A DNA stretch of 19,195 bases from Candidatus Kuenenia stuttgartensis (lineage in GTDB: Bacteria; Planctomycetota; Planctomycetia; Isosphaerales; Isosphaeraceae): contig CAMCFM010000016.1 in assembly GCA_945874095.1 (NCBI GenBank), forward strand, positions 1 through 19,195, given 5' to 3'. A program made the translations under genes and the position numbers. Under the pieces are notes generated by a model. It did no database searches. It saw only the letters and a program-made list of their open reading frames with translations, and was not told where the DNA came from. Positions 6,341 through 15,123 of the stretch are shown in pieces (positions within the stretch are counted from its first letter, which is position 1; each line of letters opens with the position of its first letter).

Positions 6341-8293
6341 TCATCTTGCCAATCGCTTCAGAATCGCATCCACATCATAGACGCATCCCCCCCACGTCCC
6401 TCCACTTGCCGTTTGCAGGGCAGCCCAGAGTCTTGTGTCATCAGGGATTTCAGGATCAGCTGAGAGTTGCGGATGAACGACTCGTGCTTCGAGAATTTTT
6501 GCCCCTTCCGCAATGTCCAGGTCACCGGATTCAGAAGAACCAATCAGATTCAGCGTACCAGTCAAGTTCAACCGGTCGATCACCAACTGAATTCGGTCAC
6601 CATCTCGCACCTTCCCAATCGGTCCCCCAGCCAGCCCTTCGGGACCAATGTGGCCGATACAGGCCCCTGTGGATACGCCTGAAAAACGAGCGTCGGTCAG
6701 GACTGCCACATGCTTACCAAAACTTAAGTGCTTCAGAGCAGAAGTGATCTGATAGATTTCCTCCATACCGGCACCGGCCGGCCCACGACCAATCAGAACA
6801 ATCACATCACCTGCCTTGATCGGATTCTCAGACTGCCCCTTAATCGCGGCAATTGCTTCTTTCTCACGAGTGAAAACTCTTGCTGGACCAGTCTTTCGAT
6901 AAACTCCATCAGCATCCACCACAGAGGCATCAATCGCCGTGGATTTGATCACCGATCCCTCGGGAGCCAGATTCCCGCTCGGGAAACAAACGGTGCTGGT
7001 CAGGCCCGCCTCATAAGCGGCTTTGGGAGAGAGTATCACCTGACCCGGGTCAACACCATCGCCTGATATCAGCAGTTCACGCAAGACCTTACGCCGATCA
7101 GAGCTTTCCCAGTCCGTAAGGATTTGATCCACCGTCTGACCCGTAACCGTGATGGAGTCCAGATGCAGGAGACCCAAAGCTCGCAAATGGAGCATCACCT
7201 CAGGCACACCTCCAGCAAGATATCCACGAATGGTCGGATGAGACCAAGGGCCATTTGGCAGAACGCTGACCAGCCGAGGCACTTTGCGATTCACGCGTGC
7301 CCAATCTTCGACCGTCGGGCGTCTCAAACCGGCTGCATGTGCTATCGCTGGAATGTGTAACAGAAGGTTGGTTGATCCACCAAACGCAGCGTGAACCACC
7401 ATGGCATTTTCAATCGCCTTATTGGTGAGCACATCGCGCATCGTCATTCCAGCCTTGGACATACCAATCAAAGCATCAGCCGATCTTCGGGCCATATCAA
7501 GCCACAAAGGCTGACCGCTCGGGCATAAAGCTGCGTGTGGAATGGTCATTCCCAGAGCTTCGGCAACTACTTGGCTAGTCGCCGCAGTGCCGAGAAACTG
7601 GCAGCCTCCGCCGGGACTGGCACAGGCCCGACAGCCCATCTCAGCAGCTTCTTCCAGGGTGATTTCACCGTGCGAGAACCGGGCTCCGATGGATTGAACC
7701 TTGCCAGCATCCTCGCCGTTAGTGGGTGGCAAAGTCACCCCACCTGGAACAATCACACTCGGCAGGTGAAGTGTTCCAGCCAGAGCCATCATCATGGCTG
7801 GCAAGCCTTTGTCGCATGTCGCCACGCCCAGGACACCCTTCCGGCGAGGCAATGAACGAATCAGCCGACGAAACACAATCGCAGCATCGTTCCGGTACGG
7901 GAGGCTGTCCATCATGCCGGCGGTGCCTTGGGTACGGCCATCGCAGGGGTCGGAAACAGCTCCTGCGAATGGTAGAACTCCACGCTCGCGAAGCCTCAGT
8001 GCGGCCGCCTTCACCATCAGACCGATTTCCCAGTGACCTGTGTGATACCCAAGTGCAATCGGTGAACCATCTTCCGCACGTAATCCGCCCTGGGTGGAGA
8101 GGATCAGGTAGGGGTCACCGGCGGTGAGGTCAGGCGACCAGCCCATGCCTGCATTCTGGCTCATCCCAAAAAGGTCACCGGAAGGCCAGTGGCTAAGCAT
8201 TTCCTCAGTCAAAGGAAGTTTGCCCTGAGGGCCAGCAGCATTGCTCTGGATGCGGTAATCGGCGGCGTTTTCTGATTCAATCCAATTTGGCAT
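6341..8293 (-). CDS. D-xylonate dehydratase-like protein, IlvD/Edd family, YjhG/YagF type
   Basis: This 650-residue cytoplasmic iron-sulfur dehydratase removes water from a sugar acid to give a 2-keto-3-deoxy acid. The YjhG/YagF subfamily, known for D-xylonate dehydration, is recognisable along its whole length: PSGDLFGMSQNAGMGW, LSTQGGLRAEDGSPIALGYH and MMDSLPYRNDAAIVFRRL. The three likely cluster cysteines are Cys117 (SDPCDGR), Cys160 (ATCDKGLP) and Cys231 (SPGGGCQF). The length matches the subfamily and exceeds typical IlvD. Its neighbours offer no xylose dehydrogenase or later pathway enzyme, so the physiological substrate is inferred from the family. It lies 128 bases downstream of the DUF1501 gene on the same strand, but a hairpin in between suggests separate transcription. 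A strong hairpin closes it. Confidence 0.9.
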   Translation of the reverse strand: MPNWIESENAADYRIQSNAAGPQGKLPLTEEMLSHWPSGDLFGMSQNAGMGWSPDLTAGDPYLILSTQGGLRAEDGSPIALGYHTGHWEIGLMVKAAALRLRERGVLPFAGAVSDPCDGRTQGTAGMMDSLPYRNDAAIVFRRLIRSLPRRKGVLGVATCDKGLPAMMMALAGTLHLPSVIVPGGVTLPPTNGEDAGKVQSIGARFSHGEITLEEAAEMGCRACASPGGGCQFLGTAATSQVVAEALGMTIPHAALCPSGQPLWLDMARRSADALIGMSKAGMTMRDVLTNKAIENAMVVHAAFGGSTNLLLHIPAIAHAAGLRRPTVEDWARVNRKVPRLVSVLPNGPWSHPTIRGYLAGGVPEVMLHLRALGLLHLDSITVTGQTVDQILTDWESSDRRKVLRELLISGDGVDPGQVILSPKAAYEAGLTSTVCFPSGNLAPEGSVIKSTAIDASVVDADGVYRKTGPARVFTREKEAIAAIKGQSENPIKAGDVIVLIGRGPAGAGMEEIYQITSALKHLSFGKHVAVLTDARFSGVSTGACIGHIGPEGLAGGPIGKVRDGDRIQLVIDRLNLTGTLNLIGSSESGDLDIAEGAKILEARVVHPQLSADPEIPDDTRLWAALQTASGGTWGGCVYDVDAILKRLAR

Positions 8294-8351
8294 GTGATTG
8301 TCAGTCGGGGGATGAGAATAGGGGAGGGAGATTTGACAAGCAATCTTTGTG

Positions 8352-8393
8352 GTTCAAGAAAGCATAACCCAATCGGCGTCAACTTTCTCGAAC
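8352..8393 (-). terminator. Hairpin after the DUF1501 gene
   Basis: On the minus strand GTTCGAGAAAG (8393-8383) pairs with CTTTCTTGAAC (8362-8352): an 11-bp stem with one G-U pair and a 20-base loop. On the plus strand the same position would be an A-C mismatch, so the minus-strand RNA is the likelier functional form. It begins 28 bases after the stop codon and has no T-run. Confidence 0.45.
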
Positions 8394-8421
8394 TTCGTGA
8401 AATAAAGTCAAAGTGACTCGA

Positions 8422-9729
8422 TCATGCCACGATTTCCGAGATCGGGCTGGCTCGATCCACCAGCGAAATCGGCCTGCCGTCAGGGCTTTGGAATCGCGAT
8501 TCAGGATCGATTCCAAGTAACGTAAAGACCGTGGCACAAACCTCTGCCGGTGTCACTGGCCGATCCACCGGAGCCACTCCATTCCGATCCGTCCTGCCCA
8601 GAACCATGCCCCTCTTCAAACCTCCACCCGCCATCAACAAGGAACTGGCCCGGCCATGATGGTCGCGGCCCGCCTGAGCGTTAATCTTAGGCGTTCTGCC
8701 AAACTCTCCACAAACAATGACCAAAGTGTCGTTAAGCTGACCGCGAGCGTCCAGATCCCGAATCAATGCAGCCAGACCCTGATCCAGAGGAGGCATCAGC
8801 CGATCCCTCAGAGAGGGGAAATTCTGAGCGTGTGTATCCCAACCCAGCCCACCTGAGCGATCGTTGATCGTAACGTAACCAACGCCCCTCTCAACCAGTC
8901 GCCTGGCGAGCAACAGGCTTTGCCCCAACGGGTTACGGCCATATTGATCGCGCGTTGGATCGGATTCTTCCTGAATTTTGAACGCTTCCTGAGTCGCAGA
9001 ACTTGTGAGTAACGCATATGTCTGATCATCAAAAGAGGCTCTGGCACGAGTGATTTCCGACTGACCCGCCTGCGAACCATTGTTCAGCAGATCAACCATC
9101 CCCCGACGCCGCTTCAGACGATCGTAAGTCACTTGATCAGGAGGAGTTAAATCTCGCACCCGAAAATTCGGCTGGCTCGGATCACCTGGGATATCCAGAG
9201 GATCAAATGCGGAACTCAGATACCCACTGCCTCCAAACAAAGGTCGAGATGGAATGGCCACCTGATTCGGCAAAGCGCCCGCCATACCGCCATAAGTCTT
9301 GGCGTAAACACTTCCAACAGAAGGATAAACCATGGCAGGATTAGGCCGCCAACCGGTCAGGATATGATGACTGGCTCGATCGTGATCCGCCTCAGGACTG
9401 GTCAGACTTCGAATCAAAACGGTTTTATCGAGGACACCTGACATCCTTGGCATGATCTCACTGAGACTCACACCAGCCAATGCTGTTTCAATCGTCTTGA
9501 ATTCGCCTTTGACACCACTTTCGGCATCCGACTTCGGATCCCATGTGTCAATGTGCGAGGCGCCTCCACCTAACCATATCAAAATACAAGACTTGGAATG
9601 CTTTTTGCCATCAATTGGGTCCGTGTTCGCCAACCCACTTGCCTGAGGGCCAATTAAAGTACCTAAACCCAGGCCCAACCAGGTGCGGCGTGTGAGTCGC
9701 AATTGGACTGGTTGCGTGATCGGAAGCAT
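8422..9729 (-). CDS. DUF1501 domain-containing exported protein
   Basis: This 435-residue protein belongs to the DUF1501 family, an alkaline-phosphatase/sulfatase-like fold greatly expanded in planctomycetes. The N-terminus carries a Tat-like signal (TRRTWLGLGLGTL, twin Arg at residues 14-15), so folded export is likely. Family segments are visible: LIWLGGGASHIDTWDPK near residue 53, LTGWRPNPAMVYPSVGS, YVTINDRSGGLGWDTHAQNF and, near the end, VCGEFGRTPKINAQAGRDHHG. The enzymatic role is unknown. The gene starts 25 bases after the stop of the DUF1549/DUF1553 gene, the usual order for this pair, so the two are almost certainly co-transcribed and likely act together in the envelope. The family assignment is secure and the function is not. 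Confidence 0.92.
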   Translation of the reverse strand: MLPITQPVQLRLTRRTWLGLGLGTLIGPQASGLANTDPIDGKKHSKSCILIWLGGGASHIDTWDPKSDAESGVKGEFKTIETALAGVSLSEIMPRMSGVLDKTVLIRSLTSPEADHDRASHHILTGWRPNPAMVYPSVGSVYAKTYGGMAGALPNQVAIPSRPLFGGSGYLSSAFDPLDIPGDPSQPNFRVRDLTPPDQVTYDRLKRRRGMVDLLNNGSQAGQSEITRARASFDDQTYALLTSSATQEAFKIQEESDPTRDQYGRNPLGQSLLLARRLVERGVGYVTINDRSGGLGWDTHAQNFPSLRDRLMPPLDQGLAALIRDLDARGQLNDTLVIVCGEFGRTPKINAQAGRDHHGRASSLLMAGGGLKRGMVLGRTDRNGVAPVDRPVTPAEVCATVFTLLGIDPESRFQSPDGRPISLVDRASPISEIVA

Positions 9730-9754
9730 GAGCGATTCTCCGAAAATGGCTGGT

Positions 9755-12253
9755 TTAGTGATTGAACAAGAACTCGCGGGTGTTAAGTAGAGCCCAGAAC
9801 AGGTCTTCGACGATCTCTGGACGGTTCTTCGCAGTTGCGATCACTTCATTCCAATGCTTTTTCTCGGAATCCGTTGGAAATCGGCAAACCGTTCGCAGGA
9901 AAAGGTTTTCTACGATTTCGTCTGGCTCTGGCTCCAAGTCCAGCATCTGACGGATATAGCCACTGACTGCCCCGACCTTGCCATCGACAGTGTCAGAACT
10001 GATCCACAGCAAGCTTTGACGAAGACTTGTCGTCGCCCGCCCGCCCGAACTGGCTACACAGGCTTCCAATCGGCCACATCTGCCTAGTGTGTCAAGCAAT
10101 GCGCTGCCCGTGGAGGGGTCTTGTATCTCCACAGCTCGCGTTCCGGTCGGCTTGTTTGCATATCGGTTCGGAATCCCGGTCGCCTGGGCCAAAGCGTCTG
10201 CAAGCTGCTGTGCCGACAATATCCGGGGCGACTGAAATGCGTTCAGGCGTGCGAATCGGGAATTCTGAGCGTTTGGGATGCTAGATGCCTGATATACCCG
10301 CGACTCAAGAATTTCTGTAATCATAGGCCGCACTTGATACTTAAGTTCTATAAACCGGCGACCCAATGCGTCTAAAAGCTCAGGATGGGTGGGTGGATTG
10401 GCCGCCGAAAGGTCATCCACCGGGTCCACCAATCCTGTCGCAAAAAACTGAGCCCAAAGCCAGTTCACAAACGCCCGTGCCATGAACGGATTTTCAGCCG
10501 AAGTGACCCAATCCGCCAAAGCGGGCAGAGGATCGGTGTCTGCACTGATTGTCGGTTGATTGCCGCTAAGCACTTTGGGCTGAACGGCTTCCTGTGTTCG
10601 TGGATGAGCCACTTGCCCTTCGGGAAAATATCCGATCCGAGTGCGTCCCATCATCTGGCCAGGCATCGGAGCGATTGGTCGGACTTTGGCAAAAAAAGCC
10701 GCGAATTGGTGAGACTGAGTCTGTGTCCAAACATCAAAAGGATGGTCGTGGCATTGGGCACACCGAAGCCTGATACCAAGCATCCGTTGGGCTGTAAGCT
10801 GGCTGGCTGCAATGGGATCGAGATTCTCAAGACTATAGGCTGCGGCAGCACTAGCTTTGCTCGACGGATCTCCACGAGTCGTCAAAAGCTCGCGAACCAT
10901 CTTGTCCCAGGGAGCCTGCTTTTCGAGTTGATCCTGAAGCCACAGTAGATAGAAAGGCGCTGAGTTGCCTTGCCGCGCTGAACTAATCTGTAAAAGATCG
11001 CCAAACTTCAGAGACCAGAATTTGGTAAAGTCCGCATCCTTATAAAGTTCCGCAATTGCTCGCTGACGCTTATTGGGGGAAGTTTCTTTGAGAAATCGAC
11101 GAGTCTCCACAGGTTCAGGCAATCGGCCCACCAGATCGAGAGTCGCCCGACGTAAAAAAGCAGCATCGTCTGCCAACGGGCTGGGCGGGATATTCAGCCT
11201 CTGCAAATGCCTCGCGACCGCTTTATCAATAAATGAATCACTTGCAAGAGACTCAAAAGCTGATGGTTCCAACGAAGGACCAGCCACCGAAATTCGAGCT
11301 GTTTTGACCTTCGAGCCATATCGCACCACAATATCGGTCTCGCCCGTTCCTAGGACTGTCAAGCGGCCGAACGGATCGACTTGAGCCACTTGATCGTCAA
11401 GCGTTTTCCAGCTAGACCAGGCCGAGACATCGCGTTCTGAACCATCGCTAAACTCAGCTATGGCTTGAACTTCATGTTTCTCAGCCTGATTTGCCTGAAG
11501 GGTTTGCGGAGCAATTTTCAGTGACGTCAGTTGGCGGTTTTTCTGAGCATGTTCCGGAGTTCCTGCACTGAGCCAATTTTTGACCCGCGTAAAGTCAGCC
11601 GATGACGGATCTAACGCCCGCCCTCCACCATGCGGTACCGTGCCTGACGCTTTCGATAAAATCAAGCTCGACCAGAGCTCCAGCCGATCGACTCTCCGAC
11701 CGGCCGAATCCTTGACAATGGCCTTGAAATCAAGCTCAGGGGCATAGCCAAACAGAGAAAGTTTAAACCCATTCTGCCCGTCCAGACGGCCGTGGCAACC
11801 ACCGGAGTTGCAGCCATTACGAGTTAATATGGGTAGTATATCGTTTGCAAAATCAATCGACTCCGGCTCGTTCACCCGCACAGTCTGAACGATCAACCGG
11901 CCCTGGCTATCATTGGATTCCAGTTCTGTCACCCCTGACTCAACAGGCTGAAACAACCCATCGCGATCAATCTTCAGCGATTTCCCCTGCCGAATTTTCC
12001 AATGACTTCCAGAAGGCAAAAGAATTCCTGGATCGGCCAGTGTCACAACCTTCTCCACTTGCTGGATGATTTGCTGAGCCGGGGCTGCCAACTCACCTCC
12101 AGTGGTCGCCTTTGGCACTTGCTTTTGAACCTGAATCTGAGCCTGAGACCTGACTGCTTCAGTTCCACTTTTGTTCAACGAATCTGCAGTCCCACAGCCA
12201 CCTAAATTCAGGCTGTATAAAATCAGAGGCAAGAATGGCCAGCAACGTTTCAT
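9755..12253 (-). CDS. DUF1549/DUF1553 (PSCyt2/PSD1) lipoprotein with Big_2-like domain
   Basis: This is an 832-residue exported protein. A lipobox LGGC puts the lipidated Cys at residue 20, so it is probably membrane-anchored. In order it shows a Gln-rich linker, a cytochrome-c-like segment with CNSGGCH (148-154), a bacterial Ig-like (Big_2) segment (about 245-328), DUF1549/PSCyt2 (about 340-555) containing the haem-type motif CAQCH (498-502), and DUF1553/PSD1 (about 580-815, with NPFMARAFVNWLWAQFF and PPTHPELLDALG). The first haem-like motif has four residues between the cysteines instead of two, so haem binding there is uncertain. Such proteins pair with DUF1501 proteins in planctomycetes; their biochemical role is not established. 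It is the first gene of a two-gene operon. Confidence 0.92.
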   Translation of the reverse strand: MKRCWPFLPLILYSLNLGGCGTADSLNKSGTEAVRSQAQIQVQKQVPKATTGGELAAPAQQIIQQVEKVVTLADPGILLPSGSHWKIRQGKSLKIDRDGLFQPVESGVTELESNDSQGRLIVQTVRVNEPESIDFANDILPILTRNGCNSGGCHGRLDGQNGFKLSLFGYAPELDFKAIVKDSAGRRVDRLELWSSLILSKASGTVPHGGGRALDPSSADFTRVKNWLSAGTPEHAQKNRQLTSLKIAPQTLQANQAEKHEVQAIAEFSDGSERDVSAWSSWKTLDDQVAQVDPFGRLTVLGTGETDIVVRYGSKVKTARISVAGPSLEPSAFESLASDSFIDKAVARHLQRLNIPPSPLADDAAFLRRATLDLVGRLPEPVETRRFLKETSPNKRQRAIAELYKDADFTKFWSLKFGDLLQISSARQGNSAPFYLLWLQDQLEKQAPWDKMVRELLTTRGDPSSKASAAAAYSLENLDPIAASQLTAQRMLGIRLRCAQCHDHPFDVWTQTQSHQFAAFFAKVRPIAPMPGQMMGRTRIGYFPEGQVAHPRTQEAVQPKVLSGNQPTISADTDPLPALADWVTSAENPFMARAFVNWLWAQFFATGLVDPVDDLSAANPPTHPELLDALGRRFIELKYQVRPMITEILESRVYQASSIPNAQNSRFARLNAFQSPRILSAQQLADALAQATGIPNRYANKPTGTRAVEIQDPSTGSALLDTLGRCGRLEACVASSGGRATTSLRQSLLWISSDTVDGKVGAVSGYIRQMLDLEPEPDEIVENLFLRTVCRFPTDSEKKHWNEVIATAKNRPEIVEDLFWALLNTREFLFNH

Positions 12254-12371
12254 GTACTTTCAACGGATTGCGAGACTCAAAAGTCGAACGTGTCCCGATG
12301 AAACTATCCTAACAGAACTGGGTATGTAAGCCTCACTCTTCTCGAAAAGAATTCTCAAAATTTTTAAAAGT

Positions 12372-12378
12372 AAAAAAA
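12372..12378 (-). terminator. T-run behind tRNA-Cys
   Basis: Seven T in a row on the minus strand begin eight bases after the tRNA 3' end, in a T/A-rich stretch that continues to about 12356. It probably ends the tRNA transcript, with the tRNA itself or a weak downstream stem as the structure. Confidence 0.35.
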
Positions 12379-12386
12379 GCGGAAAG

Positions 12387-12458
12387 AGGTGCCGGGCGGA
12401 TTCGAACCGCCGGATAATGGTTTTGCAAACCACTGCCTTACCACTTGGCTACGGCACC
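12387..12458 (-). tRNA. tRNA-Cys (anticodon GCA)
   Basis: This 72-base gene folds into a full cloverleaf on the minus strand. The acceptor GGTGCCG/CGGCACC has discriminator T (U73, as expected for cysteine tRNA). The D arm is GCC...GGC, the anticodon arm is GTGGT-TTGCAAA-ACCAT with anticodon GCA, and the T arm is GGCGG-TTCGAAT-CCGCC. The 3' CCA is not encoded and must be added after transcription. It lies 46 bases downstream of hrpB. Confidence 0.96.
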
Positions 12459-12471
12459 TATTGATAACACT

Positions 12472-12500
12472 ATTATTCTCATTCGGCAGAATAGTTTCAA
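12472..12500 (-). promoter_or_regulatory. Likely sigma70-type promoter of tRNA-Cys
   Basis: On the minus strand TTGAAA (12495-12500) and AATAAT (12472-12477) are each one base from consensus and are separated by exactly 17 bases. Transcription would start about seven bases before the tRNA. An AT-rich inverted repeat (12469-12495) overlaps it and could also act on the hrpB RNA. Confidence 0.5.
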
Positions 12501-12504
12501 GACC

Positions 12505-15117
12505 TTAATTTTCTGGCTTTTTTCGAATCGAAGGGCCAGCCGTGGCAGACCAAGGGTCCTCAGGCCAGTGGTGCTTCGGGTATCGTCCGCGTAAGTCCTT
12601 ACGCACTTGAGGATACGTGTTTGCCCAAAAGCTCTTCAAATCCAAAGTCCGCTGCACAGGCCGATAATTTGGGGCCAGAATTTCCAGCAAAATAGGTAGC
12701 CGACCACGCGCCAGACTCGGCGATTGCTGCCACCCAAAGAAGTCTTGCACCCGTGCCTGGATCATAGGCTGATCCAATCCAGAGGTGTAATCAATCTTCG
12801 CCGTTCGCCCATTCGGCAAAGTCAGTGACTCCGGCAGCTCTTCCTCCACCATTCGCACAGCATCGACCGGCAAAGTTGCCTGGAGCCAGCTCAGACCTGG
12901 CCTCGACCTCAACTGGTCCCGAGTCCTGCATCCTACGCTCCATCCACTCGCCGCATCGGCCCATCCTGGTTCAGGCAAGCCCTTCTCAGGCATCAACTTA
13001 CGCAATGTCTCATAACGCCCCACCCATTCAGCCACCTGGGGAGACTCCCTGAGTAATGCCTCTGCATGGTCAGCCGCCCACAAGCGAAATGCGTCTGAGA
13101 GTTCGTCGCTGCTCGCCGGACTCTCCGAACTGCTGATAACAAGATGATGCAACCGCTTCTCTACAAACCACTTGGCCCGGCCTGAAGGCTCGTCATATTC
13201 CAGTCTTTTCACTACCTCTATCTGATCTTTCAACCAATCTTCCAGCCATTCCTTTTGGAGCCCTAAAGCCACCCTGACCACGGGTTCGCTCCCATACATG
13301 GTCGATTCCTCGCGCCGGGGATCGAGCGCCAAAAAGAATTCCGAGTCGCGTTCAAGGCTCGTCGGGGCCAGCCGCACACCCAGCCCACGCGCCATAAAGG
13401 CTGTGCGGTTCCCACGTTTGGTACGCCGACAGACCCTGTCTGAAAACCCCGTCAGAAGAAGTCTTGCCAGAATCGACTCGTCATCTTCAAAGTCTGTACC
13501 AGGAAGTTGTTTTGATAATGACTGTCGATCATCCAAATCCAGGTTTCGAGCAATTCGTTCCAACTGACCCGCCACCTGGCGGACTCGTGCCAGTGCCTCT
13601 GTGTCGATGCCAGCCAGAGGCCCTCCAAAATCCCGCCTGACAATGTCTAATCTCAACAATAAATCAGACTTATGTCCTGCCCGACCTGCAAGTCTTTTAG
13701 CGGCATCGTCCGTAAGAAAGTCGCGTTCCGAGATCAGGGCCACAGCAATCGCACCATCTGCCACATGCCCCAGCCGTCGGGCTTCCAGCAAGATTCTACC
13801 CAGTCTTGGATGCACCGGCATGGCCGCCAGAGCACGCCCGATCGACGTCAGTCGATTCGATTCAGGCTCGATCGCACCCAGTTTAGACAAAATCTGTAAG
13901 GCGGATTTGAGACGTTCCGATGGAGGTGGTGTGAGCCAGTCAATGGCCTCAAGATCCGTCCAGCCCCAGCTCAGACACGACAGGATAAATCCTGACAGAT
14001 CCAGTCTTTCCATCTCAGGAGCGTCGAACGAATCAAGCGTTTCCTGTGCCGACCACACCCGTACGCATCGCCCTGGCTCGGTACGACCTGCACGGCCAGC
14101 CCTCTGACTTGCAGACGCCAGGCTGATCCTTCGTGTTTTTAAAGTATCCACACCGCTCACGTCATCAAACCCCGCTTGGCGCACCAATCCACCGTCCACC
14201 ACAGTGGTTACACCGTCGATTGTGAGAGAGGTTTCTGCGATATTCGTGCTCAAAATCACCCGTCGCTTCGGACCGGGCTTCAAAACCTGCATCTGCTCGG
14301 ATAGGCTGAGGGCTCCAAAAAGTGGTCGAACCTCAGTGTTTTTAATGACTTGTGAATCAATTAAAGGACGCAGATGATTCTCCACCTCGCGGATTTCTCG
14401 AGCGCCTGGCAAGAAGACCAGCATGTCGCCTGATGCTTCTCCCAACAATGCCGTTTCCACGGCTTTGGCAATCCTCGAAGTGGGTGGAAGTTGAGGTGCT
14501 GTTTGATCATAAGTGACTGCCACGGGGAATGTTCGGCCAGGCACTCTCACAATCGGGCAACCACCCAGGTGGGCTGAAATCCGGTCGGCGTCAATCGTGG
14601 CCGACATCACCACCACGCTGAGATCGGGCCTGAGAGCTGCGCGAGATTCGGCAAGCAGCATCAAGGCAAGATCCGCATCCAGACTTCGCTCATGAAATTC
14701 GTCCAGAATGACCACGCCGCAATCTGTAAGTGCAGGATCGTTCAGAAGTCGTCTGGTCAGAATGCCTTCCGTCACCACTTGTAGACGAGTTCCTGGGCCG
14801 ATCCGGCTCTCGAATCGTACCTGATAGCCAATCTCCTGACCCACCTTCCAGCCCTGTTCATAACCAATCCATTCCGCCGCCGAACGGGCCGCTGTTCGTC
14901 TCGGCTGAAGCATGACAAGGTATTGATCAGGCTGAACAATGCGTGCATCAGCCAGCAACGCAGGCGGAACTCGACTGGTTTTACCGGCCCCTGGTTCGGC
15001 CACCACCACCACGCATTGATGATCGGCCAGGGCTTGACAAATTTCACCCAGAAAATCATCAACGGGTAGAGAAGGGAGGCTGGCTGGGGAGCTTCGCATA
15101 AGGCTTGGTTTGATCAT
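12505..15117 (-). CDS. hrpB: ATP-dependent helicase HrpB
   Basis: HrpB is a cytoplasmic DEAH-box helicase of largely unknown cellular role. The 870-residue length is close to family size. Walker A is AEPGAGKTSR (GAGKT at 43-47), motif II is DEFH (139-142), motif III is MSAT (about 171-174), and motif VI contains SQRAGRAGR. The C-terminal HrpB region ends with the family signature GRYPKHHWPEDPW. The start at 15117 lies six bases after the stop of the HEAT/TPR gene, so translation is likely coupled. It is the third gene of the ribBA cluster. A start at Met7 is also possible. Confidence 0.95.
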   Translation of the reverse strand: MIKPSLMRSSPASLPSLPVDDFLGEICQALADHQCVVVVAEPGAGKTSRVPPALLADARIVQPDQYLVMLQPRRTAARSAAEWIGYEQGWKVGQEIGYQVRFESRIGPGTRLQVVTEGILTRRLLNDPALTDCGVVILDEFHERSLDADLALMLLAESRAALRPDLSVVVMSATIDADRISAHLGGCPIVRVPGRTFPVAVTYDQTAPQLPPTSRIAKAVETALLGEASGDMLVFLPGAREIREVENHLRPLIDSQVIKNTEVRPLFGALSLSEQMQVLKPGPKRRVILSTNIAETSLTIDGVTTVVDGGLVRQAGFDDVSGVDTLKTRRISLASASQRAGRAGRTEPGRCVRVWSAQETLDSFDAPEMERLDLSGFILSCLSWGWTDLEAIDWLTPPPSERLKSALQILSKLGAIEPESNRLTSIGRALAAMPVHPRLGRILLEARRLGHVADGAIAVALISERDFLTDDAAKRLAGRAGHKSDLLLRLDIVRRDFGGPLAGIDTEALARVRQVAGQLERIARNLDLDDRQSLSKQLPGTDFEDDESILARLLLTGFSDRVCRRTKRGNRTAFMARGLGVRLAPTSLERDSEFFLALDPRREESTMYGSEPVVRVALGLQKEWLEDWLKDQIEVVKRLEYDEPSGRAKWFVEKRLHHLVISSSESPASSDELSDAFRLWAADHAEALLRESPQVAEWVGRYETLRKLMPEKGLPEPGWADAASGWSVGCRTRDQLRSRPGLSWLQATLPVDAVRMVEEELPESLTLPNGRTAKIDYTSGLDQPMIQARVQDFFGWQQSPSLARGRLPILLEILAPNYRPVQRTLDLKSFWANTYPQVRKDLRGRYPKHHWPEDPWSATAGPSIRKKPEN

Positions 15118-15123
15118 TCCTGC

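Noticed and set aside
6346..8127. Long plus-strand frames opposite the xylonate dehydratase gene
   Set aside because: They are antisense shadows of a highly conserved enzyme and resemble no protein family.
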